Assembly: GCA_039801465.1 (NCBI GenBank)
Contig: JBDRUT010000008.1
Coordinates: 27,722-91,721, forward strand
DNA: 64,000 nucleotides
Reading direction: 5' to 3'
Origin: JAOABV01 sp039801465
Lineage (GTDB): Bacteria > Hydrothermota > Tepidihabitantia > Tepidihabitantales > CAIPLT01
In this document: one piece after another, positions 9,309 to 17,867 of the stretch
How the letters are laid out: each line of letters starts with the position of its first letter
Numbering within the stretch: the first letter of the stretch is position 1
Position numbers and translations under genes: made by a program
Notes under the pieces: generated by a model
Told to the model about the DNA's origin: nothing
What the model saw: the letters and a program-made list of their open reading frames with translations, nothing else
The model's database searches: none

Positions 9309-9956
9309 ATGATACCCACAAAGATCATTTTCTTTGACCTTGATGGTACTTTAACTGATTCCAAACAAGGAATAATAAATTCAATTCGCTATGCTTTAAG
9401 TAAAATGAATTTAAGAGAAAACAATATAAATTTAGAGAAATTCATCGGTCCACCATTAGCCGAATCGTTTGAAAAATATTTCGCATTAGACAAAGATATC
9501 GCGCGTTATGCTGTTTCAGTTTATCGTGAATATTATGCAGTTAAAGGTATTTTTGAAAACCGGGTTTACCCCGATATTCCGGGATTATTAGAAAAACTCA
9601 AAATTAACAATAAAACTTTAGTATGTGTTACATCTAAAGCGGCCTATTATGCTCAACAAATTTTAGACCATTTCAATTTAAGCCAGTATTTTACTGAATT
9701 AGTTGGCAGTAATATGGACTTAACTTGCACGAATAAAATTGAATTAATCAGACTTGCACTTGCTCACTTTCCCGAACATTCTAATTCTGATTTTATTATG
9801 ATAGGTGACCGGGCAGATGATATTATCGGCGCAAAGAAGAATAATATCAAATCAATCGGAGTATTATACGGATATGGGTCTTATCAAGAAATAATTAGCG
9901 AAAAACCTGATTATATTGCGGAATCAGTAAAGGAGTTGGAGAGATTATTAATATAA
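9309..9956 (+). CDS. HAD-superfamily phosphatase (phosphoglycolate phosphatase-like)
   Basis: 215 aa HAD hydrolase with all four motifs. Motif I is FFDLDGTLTDS (Asp10 nucleophile, Asp12), motif II is TSK at 108-110, a Lys follows (TNKIE near 143), and motif IV is GDRADD at 166-171. A helical cap between residues 16 and 85 places it in the Gph/PGP-type C1 subgroup. The likely substrate is a small phosphomonoester such as 2-phosphoglycolate, which arises during repair of DNA 3' ends and would fit the uvrC neighbour. Substrate assignment in this superfamily from sequence is weak. Confidence 0.85.
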   Translation: MIPTKIIFFDLDGTLTDSKQGIINSIRYALSKMNLRENNINLEKFIGPPLAESFEKYFALDKDIARYAVSVYREYYAVKGIFENRVYPDIPGLLEKLKINNKTLVCVTSKAAYYAQQILDHFNLSQYFTELVGSNMDLTCTNKIELIRLALAHFPEHSNSDFIMIGDRADDIIGAKKNNIKSIGVLYGYGSYQEIISEKPDYIAESVKELERLLI

Positions 9957-10092
9957 GAACTATAAAAAGTCTTGATTGTGGTAATATTACAGCAAAACCT
10001 GTGATGATTATATTAATTTTCTAATCGTTGTAATCGTTTTTTATCACTACAACCAACCAAAGCGACTTTTTCCGAGCCTTCCAAATTGACTC

Positions 10093-10121
10093 TTGACTTA
10101 ATTTTATTTTTTTGGTAATAT
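10093..10121 (+). promoter_or_regulatory. orphan sigma70-like promoter
   Basis: TTGACT at 10093-10098, 17-base spacer, TAATAT at 10116-10121. No protein gene follows within 1 kb on this strand, so it could drive a non-coding RNA or be a relic. Confidence 0.35.
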
Positions 10122-10544
10122 ATATGCAAATATGCGTATATATATTATAATGCTGTCAAAGGTATTTATGACTGATGTGTGGAACAAGCCGAAAATGTAT
10201 AAGAATATAATCTGTCATCTTTGTATGGTTTTTGATATATTAGACTTTGATCGACTTGTGATTTGAAAATAGTTGTTAAAACAGTTTAACAACTACTGAA
10301 TAAAAACAGTGCGTGCGCAATTTGGGATATTCTAATCTTGGTTGTGTTGAAAAGTTTATGCTTTTGAAAAGAAATATATTGAATGGTATGAAATTTGCTT
10401 TATTGTGGATATGGATTTTGGTTAGTAATTGCATCATGGCATTGGGAACAAAATGCTTAATTTGCTTGGTTTTTTAAGAATAATAGGTGTATTGAGCAAA
10501 CAGGCATTAACTATATGCGCGGATTTCGATATCTTATGTTTCGG

Positions 10545-10700
10545 TGGTCATAAATCAAAAGTCATAGTGTCCAGGTGCAGTATGGGGGCAGAACGGATGC
10601 CGAACTCGTACCATTCACGCCGTGGTCTATGAAGTTAAAAATTGTGTCTATTATGATGGCAAATTTGTCGTCTATTATTAAATTTATGATTTTGCTGGGA
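10545..10700 (+). other. possible decayed 5S-rRNA-like segment
   Basis: GGTGGTCATA at about 10545, GGATGCCGAACTCG near 10593-10606 and GAAGTTAAA near 10629 resemble, in order, the 5' arm, loop C and following helix of 5S rRNA. About 22 extra bases separate the second and third blocks. Terminal pairing is not evident. It may be a pseudogene or chance. Confidence 0.22.
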
Positions 10701-10859
10701 TTTTCATATCATTTTAAGGAGATTATTAAATCATTCAAGTTAACACTTAGTTTTCCACCTATTTTGCCTATGCTTATATCATAGAAATTGCCCATCAGAC
10801 GACAAATCACAATACCATTTTCTTGGTTTAAGAACTCTGCAAAAGTCATTTTCCGCTGA

Positions 10860-11217
10860 TTACCGAAGCGGTTTCCAATTAAATAAAAATCCGTTTCGGA
10901 TAACCAAAGCGAACTTCTATTTTAATAAAAATAATACATATCCGTACCGAATGACTGAAGCAGCTTTTGGGGATAATTAAATATCCATTACCAATGACCG
11001 AAGTGGTCTTTTTTGATTGAACAAAAATCCGTATCGGATGACCAAATCGGTCTTTGATTTATTAAATAAAAATCCGTTTCCGATGACCGAAGCGGTCTTT
11101 TTTTGATTGAACAAAAATCCATATTGGTATCGGATGACCGAAGTGAACTTCGATTTAATAGATAAAATCCATTTCGGGTGCGGTTTTCAATTTTATCAAT
11201 AAAAATCCGTATCGGAT
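10860..11217. repeat. degenerate tandem hairpin repeat, about eight units of 42-50 bases
   Basis: The phrase AAAAATCCGT-TCGGATGACCGAAGCGGTC recurs in degenerate form near 10885, 10936, 10981, 11023, 11068, 11113, 11163 and 11200. Most units carry CCGTTTCGG near CCGAAGCGG, an imperfect inverted repeat. The 5' flank (AACTCTGCAAAAGTCATTTT) resembles the reverse complement of the 90-base repeats at 34.2 kb. Spacers are not unique, so this is not a CRISPR array. Confidence 0.65.
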
Positions 11218-11481
11218 ATTAGATGATTTGCTGATTTTCTCCTGTTTTCCGTGTCTTCAGTATTTTAAGTGGCACTTTTCCAGAATTTTCTAATATAATT
11301 AACAACCAACTGATTTTGAATTTCCCGAAAATTTTTCAATTGATTTAGATGATTGCAGTCTATTTACAGCGGATGAATTGGAATATACTTAACTTTACTA
11401 ATGGATAAATGTGTATATAAAAATTATCAAAAGCTAAATATCTCAATTCCAGTATTATAAATTTAGTTCATCTGTTTTTAT

Positions 11482-11973
11482 TTACGGTTTTGGCTCTTCG
11501 AAATACCCAGTATTTTTATTCTTGATGACTTTATGCCAATGAAAGAATCTACCATTCATTGCAACATAAACTCCAAATGGCAAAGTCTGAACAAAGGCTA
11601 AGGCTGCACCTAAATTAAACATTCCGTCCGAACTACCAAAACTATACGGTACCATTGCCCCAGTTAATACTACTGTCTTATTTTTTATCGCTTGCCCTAA
11701 AGCACTTGCGGTTTGAACCATTTGGTCAGTTCCGTGAGTAATTAAAATTTGGTTTTCCTGAGCATTTCTCACTGCTTCAATTATTTTTTCTCTTTGGGCA
11801 TCAGTCATTAATGCACTGTCGACCATCATAAGTTCTTCAACAACTATATCAAGTTTACAGCGTCCTAATTTGAGCATATCGTAAATGTGAGTGCGTTTAA
11901 AATATAGTTCGCCGGTCAATTCATTATATTCTTTATCAAATGTTCCACCAGTTACAATGATTCGTATTTTCAT
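11482..11973 (-). CDS. single-domain asparaginase-like protein
   Basis: 163 aa matching only the N-terminal catalytic domain of type I/II L-asparaginase. It has the first Thr motif TGGTFDKEY at 8-16, the second Thr/Asp motif HGTDQM at 80-85 and the strand VVLTGAM at 102-108. Full asparaginases are about 325 aa with a second Rossmann-like domain, which is missing. The frame ends cleanly with TAA and no remnant follows, so this is a short standalone family rather than a recent truncation. The catalytic Thr11, Thr82 and Asp83 are kept. Amidase activity is plausible but unproven. Confidence 0.8.
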   Translation of the reverse strand: MKIRIIVTGGTFDKEYNELTGELYFKRTHIYDMLKLGRCKLDIVVEELMMVDSALMTDAQREKIIEAVRNAQENQILITHGTDQMVQTASALGQAIKNKTVVLTGAMVPYSFGSSDGMFNLGAALAFVQTLPFGVYVAMNGRFFHWHKVIKNKNTGYFEEPKP

Positions 11974-12319
11974 ATTATTTTAGGGAAATTAATTATAAAT
12001 AATTCAATTAAAGAGTCAATATCTAATAAAATACAATAAATAGTATATAGTATTTCGCGTAAATTTATAATTGAAATATTTGGTTAGATTTCTGTGATGT
12101 TTAAAATATTAATAAAAGAGAAAACCGTGTTTATTCAAAAGTATATGACAGAAAATCGAGTTTAGCAATTATTTGTCAAGAATCATGCCCAATTCTTCTT
12201 GATAAGACAAAAACAAACCTTGCTAAAATTTATAAAATAGAAAAACTGCAATCGTTCTAAAAGTAAATTAAGACTTTTAAACGAGATACCGAGACTTATT
12301 TCGTATAATCTATTAGTCT
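11974..12319. other. intergenic, nothing recognised
   Basis: 346 AT-rich bases between two minus-strand genes. I see no RNA gene, repeat copy or clear promoter. Confidence 0.5.
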
Positions 12320-13447
12320 TTATCTTAACTTTACTACTTTATTAATTGCTTGGCTTTTATTACCAACTGATTTTATAAAGTAAATACCAGCAGGAATTTT
12401 AATTCCTTGATTATCTTTACCATCCCATTGGATAATATTATGGGCAAGTTGTTCGGTCTGAAATGATTTAACCAATCTGCCAATTTTATCATAAATACTG
12501 ATATTTTTTATATTAGAATCCAATCGGATTTGAATTGTTGTCCCAAATGGATTAGGGTGAATAAATAATGTATGCGATGTATCAAAATTTTCTTCAAGAC
12601 TATTTGGTCGTTTGCGCGTGACATAGTACATAATATAGATACTGTCTTTATATACGATTGCTGGGTCTTTGACATAAAGATATTCTAAAGGATTAGTTGA
12701 ATCATATTGAATCCGATAGCCATTCTCACCTGTCCAATTTTCACCATTAGAAGAATAAATTGAACAAATATTGCGGTTATTGGCATTATTACTAAAACAA
12801 TAGAAACGATAACCACCAGTAATTAATGAAATACCATTTGCCAACATCAAATTATTAATATTAAAATTAGATTGTTGGATAAATTGTAAGCCATCTGTAG
12901 AATGGGCGTGCCAATTAAAGTTTGCTGGTGCACCGCCGGCAAAATATTGCAAAGTATCTCCTGTCCATAATAATGATGGGTCAAGCACCGGATAACCGAC
13001 AACTTGAAATCTGATTCCATTTTCCAATGAAAAATGTATACCATCTAAGGATATTGCTGAATAAGTTTCAGGTTGCATATCATTTATTGGGTCACCAGTA
13101 AAGTATAATCTAAAAGTATCTCCAAACATAATCACATCAGGGTCACAAGGTTTACCAGGCCAGTTTTCTGTGCCGGGTATTATTACTTGATAATGTTGCC
13201 AGTTATTAAAGCCGTCATTAGAAATTGCCACCTTGATACCGTCAGACCAATGTGTAATTAGTCCTTGATAAAACAGATATACCGAATTATTCGGACCAAT
13301 TACTGCATCAGGTACATCAGCCGAATCACAGAAAATCATATTTAGTTTCTGAAATACAAGACCATCTGAAGATGTTGCGATAAGAATACGATTTTGTAAG
13401 GGCTGGCTTATTGCTAAAATTGGCAAAAAAAGCAACCAGATTTTCAT
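12320..13447 (-). CDS. secreted beta-propeller protein with C-terminal sorting domain
   Basis: 375 aa. It has a signal peptide at residues 1-14 (MKIWLLFLPILAIS). The body has repeated blades of the type DPDVIMFGDTFRLYFTG and DPAIVYKDSIYIMYYV, as in five-bladed glycosidase-like propellers (GH43/GH32-type superfamily). The C-terminal about 80 residues (FIHPNPFGTTIQIRL, ISIYDKIGRLVKSF, WDGKDNQGIKIPAGIYFIK) match the FlgD-like/T9SS type A sorting module, implying export through a type IX-like system. It is followed on the same strand by a paralogue four bases away. No catalytic carboxylate triad can be assigned with confidence, so a sugar-binding role is equally possible. Confidence 0.8.
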   Translation of the reverse strand: MKIWLLFLPILAISQPLQNRILIATSSDGLVFQKLNMIFCDSADVPDAVIGPNNSVYLFYQGLITHWSDGIKVAISNDGFNNWQHYQVIIPGTENWPGKPCDPDVIMFGDTFRLYFTGDPINDMQPETYSAISLDGIHFSLENGIRFQVVGYPVLDPSLLWTGDTLQYFAGGAPANFNWHAHSTDGLQFIQQSNFNINNLMLANGISLITGGYRFYCFSNNANNRNICSIYSSNGENWTGENGYRIQYDSTNPLEYLYVKDPAIVYKDSIYIMYYVTRKRPNSLEENFDTSHTLFIHPNPFGTTIQIRLDSNIKNISIYDKIGRLVKSFQTEQLAHNIIQWDGKDNQGIKIPAGIYFIKSVGNKSQAINKVVKLR

Positions 13448-13451
13448 ATTT

Positions 13452-14702
13452 TTATTGTAGCACTACCAACTTCTTTAACCATTTACCTGTCGGATTTTCT
13501 ATCAGACCTAAATAGATGCCATTTCGAACTTTTCTATTATGATTATCTTTGCTATTCCAAATAATTTTATCCTGTCCTTGTAATTCTCTAACTATCCTTC
13601 CTGAAATATCATATATTCTTACAGAAAATGCACCGGGAAATAAAATGAAAGTTACATTAGAAAAAGGATTAGGCGTGATTTTAATTGGCGAGATTGTTTT
13701 GGCGCTCTGTGTTTCTGTAATACTTAAAGGCGCTGTCGCATAACAAAATCCTGCTGCAGTCTCATACCACATATGATAACTTGAGCCGTCAAAAACAACA
13801 TCTGGTGCCCACGGTCCATTACTGTCAACTGCTGGATTATAAGGTGGAGTTAGCGTTGACAAAACAGGATTACCTGAATAACGCGTCCAATTTATACCAT
13901 CAGTAGAATATGCATAGCCAATACGGATTGTATCATATCTGTTATTTGACAAATCGGCTTGGGAAAGTGCAGAATACCACATTTCAAACCGATTGCCATT
14001 TTTAATCACGGCTGGCACACCAACCCAAAAATCATCCCAAGAACCTTGTTCGCCAACATCAAAAACTGGATTTTGAGGATATTTTGTCCAAGTTATACCA
14101 TCAGCAGAAGTTGCATAACCAATCTTAATTTTCCAGTCATAACCAACACCAGTATACCACATCTTAAATATACCATTATCATAAAGAACTGCTGGTGATT
14201 CAATCCATTTGCCTTCCCAAGATGTGCTATCACCTTTCGTTAAAAGTGGATTTTGAGGATGTTTTGTCCAGTTAATGCCATTTATTGATGTTGCCAGACC
14301 AATTGCCGGGTTGTGAGGAGGAAAAGTGTCAACATCATCGCCATAATAATATAAATAATAACCATATGGAGTTTTAACAATTTCCGGAGTATCAAGCCAT
14401 TTTGAATCCCATTCGCCAGTATTTCCGATATTTAATACCGGTGTTCCACCAAAATATTTTGTCCAATTTATGCCATTAGTAGAATAGGTGTAAAAGAATC
14501 TACTGCGATGGTCAATCCCACAACCCGCATACCACATTTTGAAAGTGTCATTATCTTTAATTGCAGTTGGTTGGCCAATAGCAAAAAATTCCCAGACCAA
14601 ATTGGTTTTAACCAATACCGGATTATTACAATATTTTACCCAAGATGTCTGAGCCGAAAGTAACGATGCGAAAAATAACAGATACCACAAAGATGATTTC
14701 AT
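13452..14702 (-). CDS. secreted glycosidase-like beta-propeller with C-terminal sorting domain
   Basis: 416 aa. It has a signal peptide MKSSLWYLLFFASLLSAQ. At least five blades repeat around FKMWYAG, GYYLYYYG, FKMWYTG, FEMWYSA and YHMWYET, each followed by GYATSxDGINWTKYxxNPV, a pattern typical of GH43/GH130-type propellers. The C-terminal module (ITPNPFSNVTFILF, VRIYDISGRIVREL, WNSKDNHNRKVRNGIY) is a T9SS-type sorting domain. It lies directly upstream of the shorter paralogue and is probably in one operon with it, from a promoter just before this gene. The cargo is probably released or surface-attached. The enzyme function is not certain. Confidence 0.82.
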   Translation of the reverse strand: MKSSLWYLLFFASLLSAQTSWVKYCNNPVLVKTNLVWEFFAIGQPTAIKDNDTFKMWYAGCGIDHRSRFFYTYSTNGINWTKYFGGTPVLNIGNTGEWDSKWLDTPEIVKTPYGYYLYYYGDDVDTFPPHNPAIGLATSINGINWTKHPQNPLLTKGDSTSWEGKWIESPAVLYDNGIFKMWYTGVGYDWKIKIGYATSADGITWTKYPQNPVFDVGEQGSWDDFWVGVPAVIKNGNRFEMWYSALSQADLSNNRYDTIRIGYAYSTDGINWTRYSGNPVLSTLTPPYNPAVDSNGPWAPDVVFDGSSYHMWYETAAGFCYATAPLSITETQSAKTISPIKITPNPFSNVTFILFPGAFSVRIYDISGRIVRELQGQDKIIWNSKDNHNRKVRNGIYLGLIENPTGKWLKKLVVLQ

Positions 14703-14712
14703 TATAAATATA

Positions 14713-14740
14713 ATAGTAGTAATTATAAGAATAAAGTCAA
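14713..14740 (-). promoter_or_regulatory. sigma70-like promoter for the propeller operon
   Basis: On the minus strand: TTGACT (14735-14740), 16-base spacer, TACTAT (14713-14718). It lies just upstream of the start at 14702. Confidence 0.5.
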
Positions 14741-15407
14741 TGATTATAAACGGAGAACACTTTTGGTTAAATTTATGCCAAAATCATAAAAGATTGTTGC
14801 TCAGAATAGCACCGACTTCTATATGCAACATGAATAACGGGAACTGACTTAAAACAACACTTTACATAAAAGAAGATTCGAATGCCGTCTACACTTATGC
14901 GAATTGTAAAATTTTGGACCACTGTTTAATAGAAATACTACACAATTTTATGCGTCTAATATGTATACATAAATTTATACAAAATATAATGCAAAATATT
15001 GGTGTATCTCGTTGAATTTCATTAACGCTAATACAAATTCTATTATCTGGATGGTATGGTTTCCTCCACTGAGAGGTAAATAAAGAAAGTTATGTTTTAG
15101 AATTCTCTAAAATGGGATATGTAAGATTTATAATACTCAGCTCAAAAACATACCTATTAGAATGTCGACAATCATATCTTATAACACATATTTTAATTAA
15201 ACCCAGAGTTTATATTTTGAGTTGTGTAATCCGATATTGGTTAGGAAATAGCTAAACGAGCCGACCAGCAACTAATTTTTTTTATTCAGATTTGTAAAAT
15301 TAGTTTTTCCGTCAATGTTAGTTTGAGACTCGGAATAAATTATTTTTATAATGTCTAAGAAAAATTACAAATTTTTCGTCGAAGATACAGAACTATTCGT
15401 TTTGTTC
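14741..15407. other. intergenic, nothing recognised
   Basis: Divergent intergenic region. AT-rich, without a gene, tRNA or clear repeat. Confidence 0.5.
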
Positions 15408-15436
15408 TTGACTTTATATTGTTTTGACGGTATGAT
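15408..15436 (+). promoter_or_regulatory. sigma70-like promoter for the DUF3467 gene
   Basis: TTGACT at 15408-15413, 17-base spacer, TATGAT at 15431-15436, 56 bases before the start. Confidence 0.6.
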
Positions 15437-15492
15437 ACAGTAAGTGAATTCCGATAACAAAATTAATATTTAATGCGGAAAGGAGCAATTTT

Positions 15493-15807
15493 ATGTCTAA
15501 TGAAATCAAGCCACCGATTAATATTGAAATCGGTGAAAAAGAATCCGAAGGTATCTATTCTAATTTTGTGCTCATTGCCCATTCAGCATCAGAGTTTATT
15601 ATTGATTTTGCCCGAATGCTTCCTGGTCTACCCAAAGCCAAGGTTTTCTCACGAATCGTAATGACTCCACAACATGCGAAGTTATTACTTAATGCCTTAG
15701 AAGAAAATATCAAAAAATATGAAGACCGCTTTGGTAAGATAAAATTACTCGGTAAAGAAGAAGAGATTAAAGGTTTTGGTTTTTCCCCGACAAGCGAAAA
15801 ACAATAA
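15493..15807 (+). CDS. DUF3467 family protein
   Basis: 104 aa, acidic. The whole protein matches the small DUF3467 family: EGIYSNFVLIAHSASEFIIDFARMLPG, then AKVFSRIVMTPQHAKLLLNALEENIKKYEDRFG. The family occurs widely in bacteria, looks like a compact beta-alpha fold and has no known function. AAAGGAG precedes the AUG. It stands alone with its own promoter; the next gene follows after about 100 bases. It was once linked in annotation to phage or FlaG-like proteins, but nothing here supports that. Confidence 0.85.
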   Translation: MSNEIKPPINIEIGEKESEGIYSNFVLIAHSASEFIIDFARMLPGLPKAKVFSRIVMTPQHAKLLLNALEENIKKYEDRFGKIKLLGKEEEIKGFGFSPTSEKQ

Positions 15808-15910
15808 AAGAACCCTTATCTTTATGACTATGTAATTATAACTCAAAACAGACATTTGCGGTAAAGTCTTTAATGATAAGCAAAAATTAACCCGGTGATT
15901 ATTTTAGACA

Positions 15911-17131
15911 GTGAAAGAATATAAAAAACTAAAAGAACCTTTACAGACTTTGGTAAAGCAAATTGTGAACATTACTCAACGTTATAATGCGGAAGCATTT
16001 TTGGTTGGTGGCCCATTAAGAGATTTACTGATGACAAAAGGCAAATCAAAGAACATATTAACCGATTTAGATATTGCTGTGACAAATTCTTATTATGAAA
16101 TTGGCAAAGATTTGGCAAAAACATTAAAGACCGAGGTAATTCATTATCCTCAGTTTATGACGATGACTTTACAATGCCCACATTTAAGAATTGATGTTGC
16201 ACAAACCCGCAAGGAATACTACTCCAGACCAGCAGTTTTACCCCAAGTCAGTCCAGCATCAATTGAAGAAGACTTAAAACGACGCGATTTTACCATTAAT
16301 GCAATGGCACTAAAACTTACTAAAAAACCCCCTTATCCGATTATTGACTTATTTAATGGTCAAAAAGATCTAAAGTCAGGCATAATCCGCATTTTACACA
16401 CATCAAGTTTTAGTGATGACCCGACCCGAATCTTCCGAGCAATTAGATTTGCAGTTAGATTGGGATTTGAAATTGAACCAATGACAAAACTTTTAATGAA
16501 AAAAGCAATTTTCAATAATCAAATAAATCTTCTTTCCGGTGAACGTATCCTACATGAATTAAAGATGATTCTGAAAGAGAAAGAAGCAACAAGAATGCTA
16601 AAAACACTGCAAAAATACGGGATAATCAAAAATGTTTTTGGAGTCCAATTGCCCAAAAAGTTCTTTCAGGAAAGTCAGCTTTTAGACAAATTTCAAGACT
16701 CTGAAGCAAAGTTAAGTCATCTTTTTGCATATTTGCCAGAATCAACCTGGTCGCGGTTTCCTTTAACTAATAAAATAAAAGATTGTGCCACCGCAATAAA
16801 GAAATTTTCTCAATTGAGAAAAAGTTTAATGAGAGCAAAATCCGCCAGCCGAATTTATCAGATTTTATCGTCGTTACCTAAATCGACACTAGAAACTTTA
16901 TCAATAATTGAGAAAAAACCAATTAGAGAGAAGATTAAACTATATCTTGAAAAATATTCTAAAGTAAAATTTCATATTTCGGGCAAGTTGCTGCAATCAT
17001 TGCAAATACCATCAGGTCCAATTTATCGAAAAATTCTAGAAAATTTGCGCTATCAAATTTTAGACGGTAAAGTTAAGAATAAAGAACAAGAGATTGAATA
17101 TGTTAGATCTTTAATAAAATGTCAAATTTAA
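15911..17131 (+). CDS. cca: CCA-adding/poly(A) polymerase-family tRNA nucleotidyltransferase
   Basis: 406 aa starting at GTG. It adds or repairs the 3' CCA of tRNAs, or a related A- or CC-adding activity. The class II nucleotidyltransferase head is clear: LVGGPLRDLL at 31-40, DLDIAV at 52-57 (catalytic Asp pair), RRDFTINAMAL at 124-134, and the neck motif DDPTRIFRAIRFAVRLGFEI at 169-188. No HD phosphohydrolase domain follows; the C-terminal half is helical, as in CCA enzymes. Neither tRNA in this window encodes its CCA, which fits a need for the enzyme. The stop overlaps the next gene by 13 bases. Confidence 0.92.
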   Translation: MKEYKKLKEPLQTLVKQIVNITQRYNAEAFLVGGPLRDLLMTKGKSKNILTDLDIAVTNSYYEIGKDLAKTLKTEVIHYPQFMTMTLQCPHLRIDVAQTRKEYYSRPAVLPQVSPASIEEDLKRRDFTINAMALKLTKKPPYPIIDLFNGQKDLKSGIIRILHTSSFSDDPTRIFRAIRFAVRLGFEIEPMTKLLMKKAIFNNQINLLSGERILHELKMILKEKEATRMLKTLQKYGIIKNVFGVQLPKKFFQESQLLDKFQDSEAKLSHLFAYLPESTWSRFPLTNKIKDCATAIKKFSQLRKSLMRAKSASRIYQILSSLPKSTLETLSIIEKKPIREKIKLYLEKYSKVKFHISGKLLQSLQIPSGPIYRKILENLRYQILDGKVKNKEQEIEYVRSLIKCQI

Positions 17132-17754
17132 CATCGATCATTTTATCTGCTCCTGCAATACTTTTTGGTTTGACAATTCATGAATACGCCCACGCCTTAA
17201 TTGCCTTGAAACTTGGTGACCCGACAGCAAAATTTATGGGCAGATTAACCTTAAATCCATTAAAACATTTAGACCCTATCGGTACAATTAGTCTCTTTTT
17301 GTTCCGATTAGGTTGGGCAAAACCCGTGCCGATAAATCCAAACTACTTTAGAAATTATAAACAAGGCGTATTGTTAACCTCATTAGCCGGACCAGGAGCA
17401 AATTTTATTTCCGCGATTGCTTTTGGTTTATTTCTGCGGATAATCTATTCATTTTCGTCATTATCACCTAATAGTTTTATTATAGTTATCTTAGAGATGT
17501 TTGTCTTTTATAATCTCATCTTAGCTATCTTTAATTTAATTCCAATACCACCACTTGACGGTTCTAAGATTCTCTATTATCTTTTACCATCAACAATGGC
17601 TGAAGAGTATGCTAAATTAGAACGATACGGATTCTTTATTCTTATCGGCATTATTATTTTCGGTCAGTTAACCGGTTTTTCAATTTTCGGTATTATCATC
17701 TTACCAATTATCCGAATATTTTCGACTGCAATCATTGGATATAGTATTCTGTAA
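17119..17754 (+). CDS. site-2 protease family (M50) metalloprotease
   Basis: 211 aa integral membrane peptidase. The zinc motif HEYAH is at residues 21-25 within the first membrane helix. The third ligand motif NLIPIPPLDGSKIL lies in a later helix (about 138-151). GWAKPVPINP matches the family's conserved segment. There is no PDZ domain, so it belongs to the compact Rhizobium/Bacillus YwhC-like group rather than RseP. The substrate is unknown. It overlaps the CCA-enzyme gene and is probably co-transcribed. Confidence 0.92.
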   Translation: MSNLTSIILSAPAILFGLTIHEYAHALIALKLGDPTAKFMGRLTLNPLKHLDPIGTISLFLFRLGWAKPVPINPNYFRNYKQGVLLTSLAGPGANFISAIAFGLFLRIIYSFSSLSPNSFIIVILEMFVFYNLILAIFNLIPIPPLDGSKILYYLLPSTMAEEYAKLERYGFFILIGIIIFGQLTGFSIFGIIILPIIRIFSTAIIGYSIL

Positions 17755-17867
17755 GGCAGTGAGTTATAAACGAGATGGTTACAATTTCCTACCACAAAAT
17801 ATGTCCGAAATTATTGATAACCCTCAAATTGTATTGAATAAAATGCTATAAAAAATAAAATTATTTT

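Larger units (their letters stand above)
9957..11481. other. long intergenic region with repeats
   Basis: There is no convincing gene over 1.5 kb. Contents: a dispersed repeat copy at about 10008-10082, an orphan promoter at 10093-10121, a weak 5S-rRNA-like segment at about 10545-10700, and a hairpin-rich tandem repeat at about 10860-11217. Short open frames at 10429-10632 and 10575-10784 lack ribosome-binding sites and family features. Confidence 0.6.

Noticed and set aside
10429..10784. Two short frames in the 10-kb gene desert
   Set aside because: No ribosome-binding site, no family features, and they overlap a possible RNA relic.
10860..11217. Possible CRISPR array
   Set aside because: The units are degenerate, spacing is irregular and the segments between them are similar to one another, so there are no unique spacers.
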